Notes: generated from the sequence alone by a model not told the origin. 38,132 bases of DNA from Podochytrium sp. JEL0797 (GCA_027596195.1 JADGJG010000136.1:1-38132); one strand, 5' to 3'; shown: positions 1 through 9,260, counted from the stretch's first letter. Program-made: numbers and translations.

Positions 1-41
<41 letters not shown>

Positions 42-68
42 CCCCCCCCCCCCCCCCCCCCGCCCCCC
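1..68. repeat. poly-C low-complexity tract at window start
   Basis: The window opens with 40 consecutive C, one G and about 20 more C, then a C/G-only stretch to about position 76. It is not a CCCTAA-type telomere repeat. It may be a genuine homopolymer or a contig-end artefact. Similar G/C runs occur inside introns nearby (G16 at 361-376, C12 near 7290-7301), so long G/C runs may be a property of this genome. Confidence 0.85.
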
Positions 69-236
69 GCGCCGCCCCTGGAAAATGCTAACGAAACGCG
101 AGGCGCGCCAATGTGCCCCCACATATATGGTTACTAAGGAGGTTTCCTTGGCCAACAGGATTATATATTAATGAAGAAAAAAAGGGTTTGCGGATTTTTT
201 TTTATTGCTGCATGAAACTCGCGAGAAACCTCCCCT
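69..236. other. unassigned DNA downstream of the Ac45-like gene
   Basis: This stretch lies 3' of the leftward gene that stops at 237. I see no coding potential beyond short chance ORFs and no RNA gene. It is A/T-rich between about 160 and 215 and presumably holds the 3' UTR and poly(A) region of that gene. Confidence 0.4.
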
Positions 237-1471
237 TCAATTCTTTCTCACTGGCTCTTCAAACCTGGTTGGAGTTTGAACCGATCTCAACAGGTTCACT
301 CCAATGAGAGAAACAACTTTTGCAAAGAAAAATAAAGTCAGTACACAAATAAAGCGCGCAGGGGGGGGGGGGGGGGAATCAACAACAAAACTCACAGGCA
401 ACAATAAACAAAGAAATGGATCCCTCAAACACTCCCATGTTGAACAAGACGTATTTCTGGAGGAAAGTGCGGTTGTTGAAAGGGATAAAGGTGGTGTTTT
501 GGGTGGATGGTCCAGACGCGACGGAACGTCTCACGAGACCCTGGAGGACGCGTGCGGGAAGTGATGTCAGATACGATGCACACCAACACGCTTGAGAAAA
601 AGGCACACAATACCTTGCTCGCCGTGTTGGAAGAAGTGAAAATGACAACGTAATCGTCACTCAAGCTCTGGACTTTGGAAATCAAGCTGTTCATGGCATC
701 CTCGTTCGCGGAGGCAGCTTGCTGCTGCATCTCAACGCTTCCCGAGAACGGCTTCAAATGCGACACGTAAATGGCGGAAGCGTCGAGGGAAAGGGTGTCG
801 CTGGCTGTGTGAAAGGCTTTTGTGTAAGATGCTTTCAAATCCAACCCCCCCACGGCTGTACAACACACCTCCCACAGATTTTGCTTGCGACGTGGTGCTG
901 CATTTTTGCTGAATGGTACTAACGATCGCTTCGACTGCGTTCTCGCCGCGAGCGTACGGAATCATGACGGAAGACGCTGGGGTCATGACGCCCTACAACC
1001 CCAAAAATAAAATGAGACGAATGCAGAGAGGCCGAGAAACAATCGATTTATACTTTGAGAGCAGTGAATGAAGAAGCGAATCGCGAGAGATCCGAAGCAT
1101 GGACCTGAGTGGGGAGGTGACGGGTATTTTGTCAGTTTTTCGCGAGTTAACAACCTCTCTCGGATTCAGCGACAGGGCCATACCTTTGGTTGGTCAAAGA
1201 TGAGGGTAACTGCTCCGCAAGGAATGGCGTCAATGGCGGCTTCGAACGACGTGGCTGGGTTCAACTGGCTGTTGTAAGAAATAAAAAAGGTTGTGAGTCG
1301 TGTCCTCCACTCGCCGTCAATCACAGTAACGCACCCAAGGGGGCCCATGGACGCCTTCTGTCCTTGTGCGATAATGAAGGGTGCAGAACCATCGAACGCC
1401 TGGACAGACACAACGGACGCCAAAAGACAAAGGCTGGGTACGAGCATTTTTGTGCGATTTCTCTTTGCCAA
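237..1471 (-). CDS. ATP6AP1: V-ATPase accessory subunit Ac45/BIG1/Voa1-like membrane protein (apparent frameshift)
   Basis: Five exons are predicted on the minus strand: 1471-1184, 1104-1054, 992-614, 540-396 and 316-237, giving about 313 aa. The N-terminus is a signal peptide (about residues 1-25, ending VSVQA). Exon 1 to exon 2 joins into QPKVHASDL, which resembles the Ac45/BIG1 family motif. Exon 3 carries DDYVVIFTSS. Exon 4 contains N-glycosylation sites (NTT, NRT) and then one C-terminal transmembrane helix that crosses the last intron, followed by the cytosolic tail SVQTPTRFEEP, comparable to the Ac45 tail. The family assists V-ATPase assembly in the ER, and BIG1 also affects cell-wall glucan. 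Exon 3 is 379 nt although both flanking junctions are phase 0: one base too many, with the frame changing at a run of seven C (845-851). The last intron (317-395) carries a G16 run on the plus strand. The identity rests on motifs and topology. Confidence 0.72.
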
Positions 1472-1497
1472 ACACGACTCTTCAGTGAATATGTGTA

Positions 1498-1711
1498 TTC
1501 TATTTCAACATACAACACGTAACAGACCCCAAATCCCTCCTCAACGCCTGTCGGTCAATATCATGCGCATCCAACACCCCCCCACTTCTGCACCTGAAAA
1601 TTCACCTCCACACGCGCCGCTTCCACCGCAAAATCCACACTCACACCCGCGCTTCAGAATCGCCTGTGGGAATCTATAAGAGACTTGGCGGAACTCAATT
1701 ACGGCGCGTTT
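1498..1711 (-). pseudogene. duplicated, decayed copy of the 3' end of ATP12
   Basis: This segment is a diverged direct copy of the C-terminal coding end of ATP12 (about 1729-1935). Both copies share long blocks, for example around CATGCGCATCCAACACC and the tract encoding the FAVEAARVEVNFQVQ region. Copy 1 contains small insertions and deletions that break the ATP12 frame, and it loses similarity after about 1711. It has no start or upstream domain, so it is a non-coding relic. It lies immediately upstream of the Ac45-like ATG (1471), so it is now that gene's 5' flank. Confidence 0.8.
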
Positions 1712-1727
1712 CAAAACATAAAGTATT

Positions 1728-2738
1728 CTAATCCAACAAACAGCACGTAACAGACCCCAAATCCCTCCTCAAAGCCTCCCGATCAATATCATGCGCATCC
1801 AACACCTCCCCCCACTTCTGAACCTGAAAATTCACCTCCACACGCGCCGCTTCCACCGCAAAGTCCACACTCACACCGCGCTTCAGAATCGCGGTGGCAA
1901 TCAAGAACGATTTCGAGCTCAATACGGCGCGTTCGAACGCAGCGAGTTGGATTGGGGTCAGGGATTCGAGGAAATCTTTGAATTTGGCGATGGCTTCTGG
2001 GGTTTGACGCACGCTTGTGATTTCAAAGGTTGGGGTGATGGGGACCGAGAATTCGGTGGAGGCCCAGTTGATGATGGGGCGCCAGTGTTTTTCTTGGAGG
2101 GCGATTAGGTTTTTGTGGCTGTCCTGCATGTACCTTTGGGGATGAAAAGAAAACTTTTTTTTAGTTACACGCGTTGTTTGGGAGCGGGGACAAAAATCAA
2201 CAAACTCACAATATGGAGTCCGTGTCGAGGTATCGGAACATGGTTTCAATCACACCCGCACGCGTCTCTGGGGCCTTAGCCAACTCGATTCCGCGAACAG
2301 CGATGGACGTCTAGAAGATACGAAAAAAAAGGGAGAAAAGAGAACAAATCAATACGAGTCCTTGGGAATCGCAAGCATTCATGGACCAAGAAAAGGGCGC
2401 AGAGACAACGCGAAAACATTTACCATCGGCAACGAAGAAGACTTGAGCAAACGTTCCTGCTCCTCCCACTCCCCAGCAACCATGGTCGCCAGAATCCGGT
2501 TCTCCTTTGGAATCACAATCACGGTTCCCTCCGGGTTCTTGAGCGGCTTCCCATCGAGCTTGATTCTGAACCCGTCTTCGCTTTCTTCGGCAAACGTCTT
2601 TTTCCAGAACCGACTAATCACGAGGGGTTTGGGTGCCGTGGGTGCTGCTGTGGTCGGGGTGGAATAGAATCGGAGGGGGAGGGTGGAGAGGGAGTGGGGT
2701 GCACGCAGACGGGTTGTGGCGAGGCGGGCGGCGATCAT
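1728..2738 (-). CDS. ATP12: mitochondrial F1-ATPase assembly chaperone Atp12
   Basis: Three exons are predicted: 2738-2424, 2310-2210 and 2133-1728 (phases 0 and 2), giving 273 aa. The N-terminus is Arg/Ser-rich without acidic residues and looks like a mitochondrial presequence (about residues 1-30). The mature part begins with the Atp12 hallmark RFWKKTF, followed by the GFRIKLDGKPLKNPEG block, GEWEEQE, a DTDSILY segment across intron 2, and the helical region with TPIQLAAFERAVLSSKS. Atp12 binds the F1 alpha subunit in the matrix and is needed for F1 assembly. Length and domain order match the family. The last about 200 nt are duplicated just downstream (1498-1711). The gene shares its strand with the mS34 gene, whose stop lies 64 bp upstream of this ATG. 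Confidence 0.92.
1729..1935. repeat. parent copy of the ATP12-tail direct repeat
   Basis: This is the functional copy of the direct repeat, forming the 3' coding end of ATP12. Its partner is 1498-1711, in the same orientation and offset by about 230 bp. Outside the shared block the flanks differ, consistent with an old local tandem duplication. Confidence 0.8.
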
Positions 2739-2802
2739 GATTTGGCTTCGTTTTTTTTTTGGAAAAAAGAAAACTGCGGTTTTGTTTTGCTTTTATTTCA
2801 TA

Positions 2803-3363
2803 TTATAACTTCTTCTTCAACTGTGCGTATTCGGCGGGATCCGTGTATAGTCTCCACGAAAGCTTGACGGCGTCTGGGATCTCGCGGGCCTCGGTGTCCG
2901 TTTTTCCTGTTCATTCGAAAAGTAGGTACATTTCGTTTCAGAACTCGGGATCCAATCAAGAGAGAGCTGCATTCGTCGTGCGATTCGAAAACATCAAGGT
3001 TGCGAAATCATGCGCCTTGGGGGCGGGGGAAGTGGGGCGGATCAAGTACCTCTCCAAGTTCGGATTCCCGTCGCAGTCCCGTCTCTGAATCCCTGTAAAC
3101 CAAGCCAAAACCCATCATGAGCCATTACCGCACCCCCAAAATCAAGAAACCACACAACATACATTTGTAAACTGCACCCCCGTAACCGTCCAAAACGACC
3201 CCTCAATGCCCTTATTGATCCACTTTGTCGGCACCACGCGCGTGCCCTCGACCATGTTGTTAGGTGCCAAGGGAGCCAAGGTGTCGAACAGGGTCCGCTT
3301 CTTGGAAAGCATGTTGAGGAAGGACGGGTGTGTGCCGAATTTGGCTCGAATCACGGAAGCCAT
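2803..3363 (-). CDS. MRPS34: small mitoribosomal subunit protein mS34 (MRP-S34 family)
   Basis: Three exons are predicted: 3363-3163, 3092-3050 (43 nt) and 2906-2803, giving 115 aa. All junctions are GT-AG and phases close exactly. The joined protein has NNMVEGTRVVPTKW, then GSFWTVTGVQFT, then across introns GFRDGTATGIRTWRGK, and ends with WRLYTDPAEYAQLKKKL. This pattern resembles the MRP-S34 family (short basic protein with a G.G..V.P..W motif followed by a WT.TKV strand). The start at 3363 is preferred over an in-frame GTT-type upstream extension through a poly-A tract. Its ATG faces the IMP4 ATG with only 37 bp between them. The family assignment is from memory of motifs; a different small mitoribosomal protein is possible. 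Confidence 0.6.
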
Positions 3364-3400
3364 TTTTGCGATTTTTTTTTTTTTTTGTTGCACAAACAGG
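3364..3400. promoter_or_regulatory. 37-bp divergent intergenic spacer between mS34 and IMP4
   Basis: The whole interval between two oppositely oriented ATGs is 37 bp and contains a T15 run (3372-3386). On the plus strand the run ends in a CACAAACAG/G sequence that looks like a 3' splice site just before the IMP4 ATG. The transcripts must therefore start within or beyond each other's coding regions, or have almost no leader. Confidence 0.6.
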
Positions 3401-4560
3401 ATGGACCGTCACAATACTCGTCTGCGGAGGGAATACCTGTACAAAAAGTCGCTCGAGGCAAAAGATCAGACGATTCATGACAAGAAGACGAGGATCAGAG
3501 AGGCGTTGGAAGGTACAGCACCCCCCACTTTGGGTTTCGAATCGAAACCGATCTCGACTAAAACTTGTTTTCTGGCAGCCGGAAAGGCTCTCCCAAGTGA
3601 TCTCAAAAAGGAAGCGAACCACTTGAAAGCCGACTTGTTTTACGATGAAGCTCAAGCCAGTTGAGTTTTTGTGTTTGGCGTTGCGAGGGGAATCCAAATG
3701 CTCAAGTTTCCATTTCGACGCATACCCGCAGCTCCCACTTCCCACATTGACGATGAATACTCGCGCGCCGGAACCAATGACCCCAAAGTCTTGATCACCA
3801 CGTCCAGAGACCCCAGCAGTCGTCTCCAACAGTTTGCCAAGGTTCGCAAACACGAAACCACCCTCCCCCTACCCACACGCATTCCCGCTTGGTCTAAAAC
3901 GCACCCCCCACTCCCTCTCTCTCTCAACCAACCCAAAGGAAATGCGTCTCGTATTCCCCAACGCCCAAAGAATCAACAGAGGAGGCTACGTCATGAAAGA
4001 AATCACCGACGCCTGTCGCGCCAACGAAGTCACAGACCTCGTCATCCTCCACGAACACCGCGGACAACCCGACGGTCTCATCATCTCGCACTTTCCCTAC
4101 GGCCCAACCGCCTACTTTTCGTTACACAACGTTGTGTTGCGCCACGATATCCCCGACAGGGGAACCGTGTCGGAACAGTTCCCGCACCTCATTTTCAACA
4201 ACTTCAACAGCAAGTTGGGCGAACGGTTCCAGAATATCTTGAAGTTTTTGTTTCCCGTGCCCAAGGAGGATTCGAAGCGTGTCATGACGTTTGCGAATGA
4301 GAGCGATTTTATTTCCTTCAGGTGCGCATTTCTCCCCTTCCCTTCGACTCGTACTTACTGTGTTGTGTCCCCTTCCACGCAGACACCACGTGTTTTACAA
4401 AATGGGCAAAGACGTGACCCTCTCGGAAGTCGGACCCCGTTTCGAAATGAGAGGATACGAAATCAAGCTCGGAACCGTGGAGGACGAAGCCACGGCCGAC
4501 ACGGAATGGGTCAACAGGCCGTACTCGAATGCCGCGAGAAAGGGAAAACTTATGTTGTAG
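3401..4560 (+). CDS. IMP4: U3 snoRNP protein Imp4 (Brix domain)
   Basis: Five exons are predicted: 3401-3512, 3579-3659, 3732-3841, 3939-4321 and 4383-4560, giving 287 aa, the usual Imp4 length. The N-terminus has the [11 protein letters not shown] motif of the family. The Brix domain follows: [78 protein letters not shown], and near the C-terminus [17 protein letters not shown] and [13 protein letters not shown]. Imp4 acts in the nucleolus with Imp3 and Mpp10, promoting U3 snoRNA to pre-rRNA pairing for 18S processing. All intron phases close. It is divergent from mS34 and convergent with the bZIP gene (143 bp between stops). Confidence 0.96.
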
Positions 4561-4589
4561 TACATTTTTATTTTTTTGCTTCAGAAAAA

Positions 4590-4595
4590 AATAAA
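4590..4595 (+). terminator. poly(A) signal AATAAA of IMP4
   Basis: AATAAA lies 30 nt after the IMP4 stop in an A/T-rich 3' flank. Confidence 0.6.
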
Positions 4596-4703
4596 ATATT
4601 AAAAAAACGCTGGGCTCCAAAAACACGATCACCCCCCTGCTTCATTCATTAATTGGCACACACACACACTTCATTCATGCAAAAAGATTGTCCTCCCATC
4701 CCA

Positions 4704-6233
4704 TTACTTTTTGTATTGCCTCTTTGCCGACGACCCCGAGCCCTGCACAGGCGCCGACCGCTTCGTCGAAGACGATCCACCACCACCACCACCAGCTGCG
4801 GGATCCGGATTCGGCACATACTGCGGGTCATTGAAATCCCTCATATCCACCGCATACCCCGCCGCGACCGCAGCCGAAGCCGCCGCTAGTGCCGACAGGT
4901 CGCCGCGCGCGAGAGAGTTGTGTTGAGGTTGGGGAGGGTAGTTGGGATGGAGTTGCGGATGTTGCGGTTGCAACCGCTCGTACTGGAATTGTTGTTGCTG
5001 TTGTTGCATTTGGTGTTGGCCATTGGAAAGAGGGTGATGAAGTTGCTGGTAGTGATCTGGCTGTTGTTGCAGATGATTCAAAAGAGGTTGCTGCTGGTAC
5101 TGAACTGACTGCTGCTGTTGGAGTTGAGGGGGTGGGGCGTGCTGTTGAAGTTGAGGGGGCGGAGCGTGCTGTTGACGTGACTGAAGCTGAGGCGGTGCGG
5201 GTTTCGGTTGACGAGACTGGAGGGGTGTGGGGCTTTCGAGACCCATCAGATCTGTCAGCGATTCGGCCTTGAGACTGTCCGAGTCGCTGTTGAAGACAGA
5301 AAGGTTGTGGCTGTTGCTGCTGCTTCCGCCGTGCTGAGAGTTGAAGTTTCGTTCGATTCCTTGCCCAGCGGCGGCGATTCCCTCGTGGAAAGCAATGCCG
5401 TGCTGAAGGGAAGGGGGGTGAGTTCGAGAAAACTGAACCTTCACAAAATACACACCTCGTCATAGATATCGGCCAGGGTCTTTTTGTCGTCGGAACCGTC
5501 GATTTCCTGGCGCAGCATCTGAATTTCCATTTCGTATTCTATCGTGTCGCAGCATAATCAATGGGCTGAAATCGGAGATACAAATTTTTTCGGGCGACGA
5601 ACCTTGCAGCCTGCGCTCGAGAGCTTCGACCTTATCAGTCAGCTGCTTCGTTGTCTGCTCCATAAACTCCTGCTTCATCTTCTTCTTTGCCCTGAACCTG
5701 GCAGAGGCGGCTGTGTTGCGCTTCCGCTTGTCGAGCTCGGACTCAGTCTTGTTTGTCTTCGCCGGTTTCGGGTCGACGGGCTGCTGCTGCTGCTGCTGCT
5801 GTTGCAGCTGGATGGGCAGGGGGAGAGGCAGGGGCAGCTGGGGCGTGGGCTGGGCAAAGATCTGCAGCGGATTGAGGTTCGCAGCAGCCATGAACTGGTG
5901 GTTGGCGAGCAGCGAGGAAGCGAGGATGGCCTGCTGCGTTGCGACAGCCATCTGGGCAACAGACAAAGAGCCAAACTGGGCCTGCTGCTGCGGCTGCGTG
6001 TCGAGAAGAGCGGCGGCTTTGCCCTTGTCGAGCGAGGCAGCGCTGTTGTTTTGCTCGTTGCGCTGCAAAGCGGCGTCGTCGAGATCGAGGCTTTCGTCGT
6101 CAAGCCCTTCGAGCATCAAGTGAGACAAGTGCAGCCAGTCATCGCTGCTGCTGCCGTTGCCGCCGTTGCTGTTGCCGTATCCGCCGTTGCCTGAGGAAGA
6201 CGAGGACCCGCCGAGCCAATCGAATTGGTCCAT
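4704..6233 (-). CDS. bZIP transcription factor with glutamine-rich tail (Cys-3/Zip1-like basic region)
   Basis: Three exons are predicted: 6233-5603, 5538-5456 and 5402-4704, giving 470 aa. The basic region (about residues 170-192) reads KRKRNTAASARFRAKKKMK with the invariant N-x7-R spacing. It resembles the Cys-3/MetR/Zip1 group of sulphur and stress regulators more than AP-1 types. It continues into a leucine-zipper heptad array (LTDKVEALERRLQ, then EIQMLRQEI across intron 1). The N-terminus is acidic and Ser/Gly/Asn-rich (activation-type), with a short polyQ. The last exon is dominated by Q, P and H, including repeats of an HAPPPQLQ unit, and ends in a basic SSAKRQYKK. The sequence shows a DNA-binding dimeric factor; target pathway is inference. 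A palindromic CRE/CYS3-type site lies 37 bp upstream of the ATG. Confidence 0.88.
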
Positions 6234-6269
6234 GTGCGGGGACTTGAGACAGAGGGTTGGGAAGAAAAA

Positions 6270-6279
6270 ATGACGTCAT
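6270..6279. promoter_or_regulatory. ATGACGTCAT palindrome (CRE / CYS3-type site)
   Basis: This perfect 10-bp palindrome contains TGACGTCA, the ATF/CREB site, and also fits the ATGRYRYCAT consensus described for Neurospora CYS3. It sits 36 bp from the bZIP ATG, suggesting autoregulation by the adjacent bZIP protein (inference). Confidence 0.6.
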
Positions 6280-6397
6280 TCTTTGAAATTGGAAATCGAT
6301 CCAAGCGATTGCGCCATTTCGCTGCGCATCGCATAAAAAGGAGTGCATCGCAACCAACCAACCCACCATCCACCCACCATTGTGTGTCAGGAGGGCA

Positions 6398-6403
6398 CAC
6401 GTG
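6398..6403. promoter_or_regulatory. CACGTG E-box
   Basis: A CACGTG core lies in the shared bZIP/RRS1 region. In fungi this is the Cbf1-type bHLH site, which often cooperates with bZIP sulphur regulators; relevance here is inference. Confidence 0.4.
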
Positions 6404-6757
6404 ATCGCCGTTTTTTTTGTTTGCGCCTCTTTCACTCTTTCTTATCACTTATTTTTCATCACTTTCTTCTGTTGGATTTCTTTGTTTTTAATAATAGAGG
6501 GGTGCCTGCTTATCCATTTTAAACCATTGAAACTGCCATCTGCAAGTGGCAATAATGTCAAATTTCTGAAACAGCATCTCTTTTTTGTCGCGTTGCTAAA
6601 TATGCAAATAAAGTGAACGAGCCGTTAAAAAAGGGCCCTATCGCAGACAAAAATGGCCTGGCCGTGGACTTCGACTCCTGTTCGACTCCGCGAAAAACCG
6701 AGTTTTTTTTTTTTTTTTTTTTGGTTTTCGAAAACAAAACAAACACCACTCCCCCAA

Positions 6758-7813
6758 ATGGACATTGACCCAGGCTCCCTCTCTGCCTTCGACACCACCG
6801 CCCTCCCCATCACCTCCGGCACTCCACACACCCAAATCGAATCCCTCCTCAAAGAACGCACCACCGCCGCCGTCCAACACCTCTTTGACGCCATCTTCAT
6901 CCTCCCCGTCACCGCCACCGACAACAACGGCGTGCTCGCCCTCCTCCCCACCGCCACCTCAAAACTCCCACGCGCCTTGCCCGTCCCCACGAGCGATCAG
7001 TTGACGACGCGGTGGGAAAAGTTTGCCAAGGAGAAGGGAATTCAGAAAAAGAAGACCACGAGACGCGTGTTTGATGAAGGCACTGGGAAATTGGAGGTGA
7101 GGTATGGGTATGATGAGAAGAAGGATCGTGATGCGGTCCCGGAGGATTGGTTGATGGAGGTCAAGAATTCCAAGAAGGCGGTGGATGCTGGTAAAACCTT
7201 TCTCTTCCCCCTTCTTTTTTCCTCTTTTGGAGAGTGTGCGGGCTGGTTCCTTTCACCCCTCTCTGTGTTACCTTCTTTTCCGTTGTCTGACCCCCCCCCC
7301 CGCTTCCGTTCTTTCTCCAGATCCCAACACGGACGCCTACACCCAACGCAACGAAGCCAAACGCGAACGTGTTGCCAAAAACAAATCCCAACAACGCCGT
7401 AACCAGCTCGAAAACCCACGCTCTGGCCTAACCCCCAAAGAAGCGCGTTCCGCCCACCTCAAGGCGCAACTCAAGGACGCCAAGACCTCCACCGCGTCAA
7501 TTGGTCGGTTCGACGAGACCATGAAGGGGGAAGACAAGATCAAGTTCAAGCGTGCCAAGAGAAAGTTTGATGATGTGACGGGAAGCGCGGAGGGGGAGAG
7601 GGAGAAGGTGAGGAAAGTGGTTACCGGGGTGAATAAGAAGGTGAATCCGGATGGAGCGATTATTTCGACCAAGGTTTGTTATTTTTCGATTGGATGGTTT
7701 TTTTGTCCTTTTTTTTCTCATCCGATGTACTTTTGTAGGCCATTTCCCAAATTGCTCAGTCCAAGAAGACGTCGTTTACCAAAAAGGCGCCTGCCAAGGG
7801 AAAGAAGAAGTGA
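6758..7813 (+). CDS. RRS1: ribosome biogenesis regulatory protein Rrs1
   Basis: Three exons are predicted: 6758-7190, 7321-7673 and 7739-7813, giving 286 aa. The Rrs1 core is clear: LPRALPVPTSDQLTTRWEKFAKEKGIQKKK, followed by a DWLMEVK motif and, after intron 1, DPNTDAYTQRNEAKRERVAKN. The C-terminal half is strongly basic (KFKRAKRKFD, KKAPAKGKKK), as expected for a nucleolar protein. Rrs1 with Rpf2 brings the 5S RNP into pre-60S particles. The ATG at 6758 is the first in frame that keeps the N-terminal helix; an in-frame upstream ATG at 6653 precedes a T tract translated as polyphenylalanine and is rejected. Intron 1 (7191-7320) contains a C12 run. Confidence 0.94.
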
Positions 7814-7832
7814 ACTGCTGTCATCCAAAATG

Positions 7833-7838
7833 AATAAA
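7833..7838 (+). terminator. poly(A) signal AATAAA of RRS1
   Basis: AATAAA lies 20 nt after the RRS1 stop. The remaining sequence to about 8130 shows no further gene and is taken as 3' flank plus the cardiolipin synthase promoter. Confidence 0.6.
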
Positions 7839-8131
7839 ACAAGGAATTGCGAAAAGATGCTCTTGAATGGAGGAAGTCGTCTCGGTACTTTGCATCAATG
7901 CCCATGCCGTTCCCTTGCCGTTCGGATGCTCATCAGGTCCCCATCGGCAATCTTTCAAACTATTCCGTGTCCCGTTGTGAGGAAAGATGTTTTGCAAAGA
8001 CTGGCGCGCAACTCTTCCCCCATTTCCCCTCTTGGCTCTTATTAGGCACTAGTAAAAGATCCCCTCTTCAGTTCAGTTCGGTTCGGATGAATTCGCTTTG
8101 GATTCTCGCGTTTCGTTTTTTTTTCCGGAAA

Positions 8132-9094
8132 ATGTTTTGCAAAATGGGGAGTGGCGTTCGCCTCGTCACCCCTTTCACCTTTGGCACTGCGCTACGGTTA
8201 CCAATCCGATCGACGTCCTTCCTCCTCTTCACTCGCGCTGCCGCTGTCCAACCCCACTATCACGTTCACAACCGCTTCCAACCCTTGACAACTCTCCCCC
8301 GACCCGAAACACAAACCCCCCCTCCACCGTCAATCCCACCACCACTTCCCCCTTCGCGCGAAAACATATACACTCTCCCCAACGCCATCACCGTCGCGCG
8401 GATCCTCGCGTCCCCCGTGATTGGATACTACATCACCGCACACCAATACCCACTCGCGTTGTCATTGCTGGCGGTCGCGGCCGTATCGGATGTCGTGGAT
8501 GGACAGATTGCGCGGCGGTGGAACATGAAGACGCATTTTGGAACCGTGTTGGATCCGGCGGCCGACAAGATTTTGATGACTGTGTTGACGGTTTCGTTGT
8601 GCGATGCGGGGTTGTTGTCTTGTGAGTACTCTTTCTTTTTGGCTTACGCCTGTTGAATGGAGTGAAATCGAGACTTGACGAGTCGGCTCTTGCGTCTCGT
8701 CTCGTCTCGTCTCGTGTAGCGTGTGGTGCACATGATTGCTCAAAGTTTTCACATTCCAATCACAGTCCCCCTCGCAGCACTCATTATCGGCCGCGACGTG
8801 GGTCTCGTTCTCGGCACAATGGTATACCGCTACACGACCCTTCCCGCCCCGAAAACATGGTCCCGGTATTGGGACGTGTCGCTGCCATCCGCGGAAGTGA
8901 GTCCACCGCTGATTAGCAAGTTCAACACGTTCCTGCAGTTGGTGTTGATGTGGATGTCGCTTGCGGCGCCCGTGTTTGGGGTTCCGGCGGGACATGTGGG
9001 GATGGAGGTGTTGAGGTGGAGTGTGGCGGTTACGACGGTCGCGAGTGGGAGTGTTTATTTGTTTGATCGGACTTTGGTGAGGGTTGTGCGGTAG
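8132..9094 (+). CDS. CRD1: mitochondrial cardiolipin synthase (CDP-alcohol phosphatidyltransferase)
   Basis: Two exons are predicted: from the start to 8621, and 8766-9094. Residues DVVDGQIARRWNMKTHFGTV followed by LDPAAD give the full CDP-alcohol phosphotransferase signature (D-x2-D-G-x2-A-R-x8-G-x3-D-x3-D). The transferase domain begins at NIYTLPNAITVARI and is followed by several hydrophobic helices; after the intron the family block FPLAALIIGRDV and RYTTLP is restored. The enzyme joins phosphatidylglycerol and CDP-diacylglycerol into cardiolipin in the inner mitochondrial membrane. The N-terminus is Arg/Ser/Thr-rich, a plausible presequence. The start could be 8087, 8132 or 8144; I chose 8132. 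The acceptor at 8765 was preferred because it preserves the family motif and phase. The 144-nt intron contains a CTCGT microrepeat. Confidence 0.9.
8696..8715 (+). repeat. CTCGT tandem microrepeat in the cardiolipin synthase intron
   Basis: Four perfect CTCGT units lie within the intron, 50 nt before the acceptor. They probably explain the intron's above-average size. Confidence 0.85.
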
Positions 9095-9147
9095 GGCGAA
9101 GGGTGGTGGTGATGCGGCGAATGGAAGAATGAGAAAGGGCAAAGTGA

Positions 9148-9153
9148 AATAAA
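9148..9153 (+). terminator. poly(A) signal AATAAA of cardiolipin synthase
   Basis: AATAAA lies 54 nt after the stop codon. Confidence 0.55.
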
Positions 9154-9260
9154 AACAACGCGTGCCAAATATTATGTAACTCAAAATACTCCTCACACAC
9201 ACATCGACCGCACCGCCGTTGTTGCGTGGTCGCCGTCGGTGACACTCGGTGTCCGCGCTG

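Larger units (their letters stand above)
6234..6757. other. divergent intergenic region between bZIP and RRS1
   Basis: This 524-bp gap between two divergent ATGs holds the upstream regions of both genes. I see a CYS3/CRE palindrome (6270-6279), an E-box CACGTG (6398-6403), a pyrimidine-rich A/T stretch (about 6410-6610) and a long T tract (about 6703-6722) just before RRS1. No RNA gene or credible ORF is visible. Confidence 0.6.

Noticed and set aside
1..68. Telomere repeat at window start
   Set aside because: It is a near-pure C run without a CCCTAA-type periodic unit.
3364..3393. N-terminal extension of mS34 through the poly-A tract
   Set aside because: It would add a poly-lysine stretch from a non-AUG codon and run into the IMP4 start region; the ATG at 3363 is better.
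5713..6123. Long antisense ORFs over the bZIP and U2AF35 genes
   Set aside because: They are low-complexity shadows (poly-Cys or poly-Leu) of the CAG-rich and RS-rich coding strands.
6653..6760. Longer RRS1 N-terminus starting at 6653
   Set aside because: It would translate a T tract as a run of phenylalanines; the family begins near the ATG at 6758.
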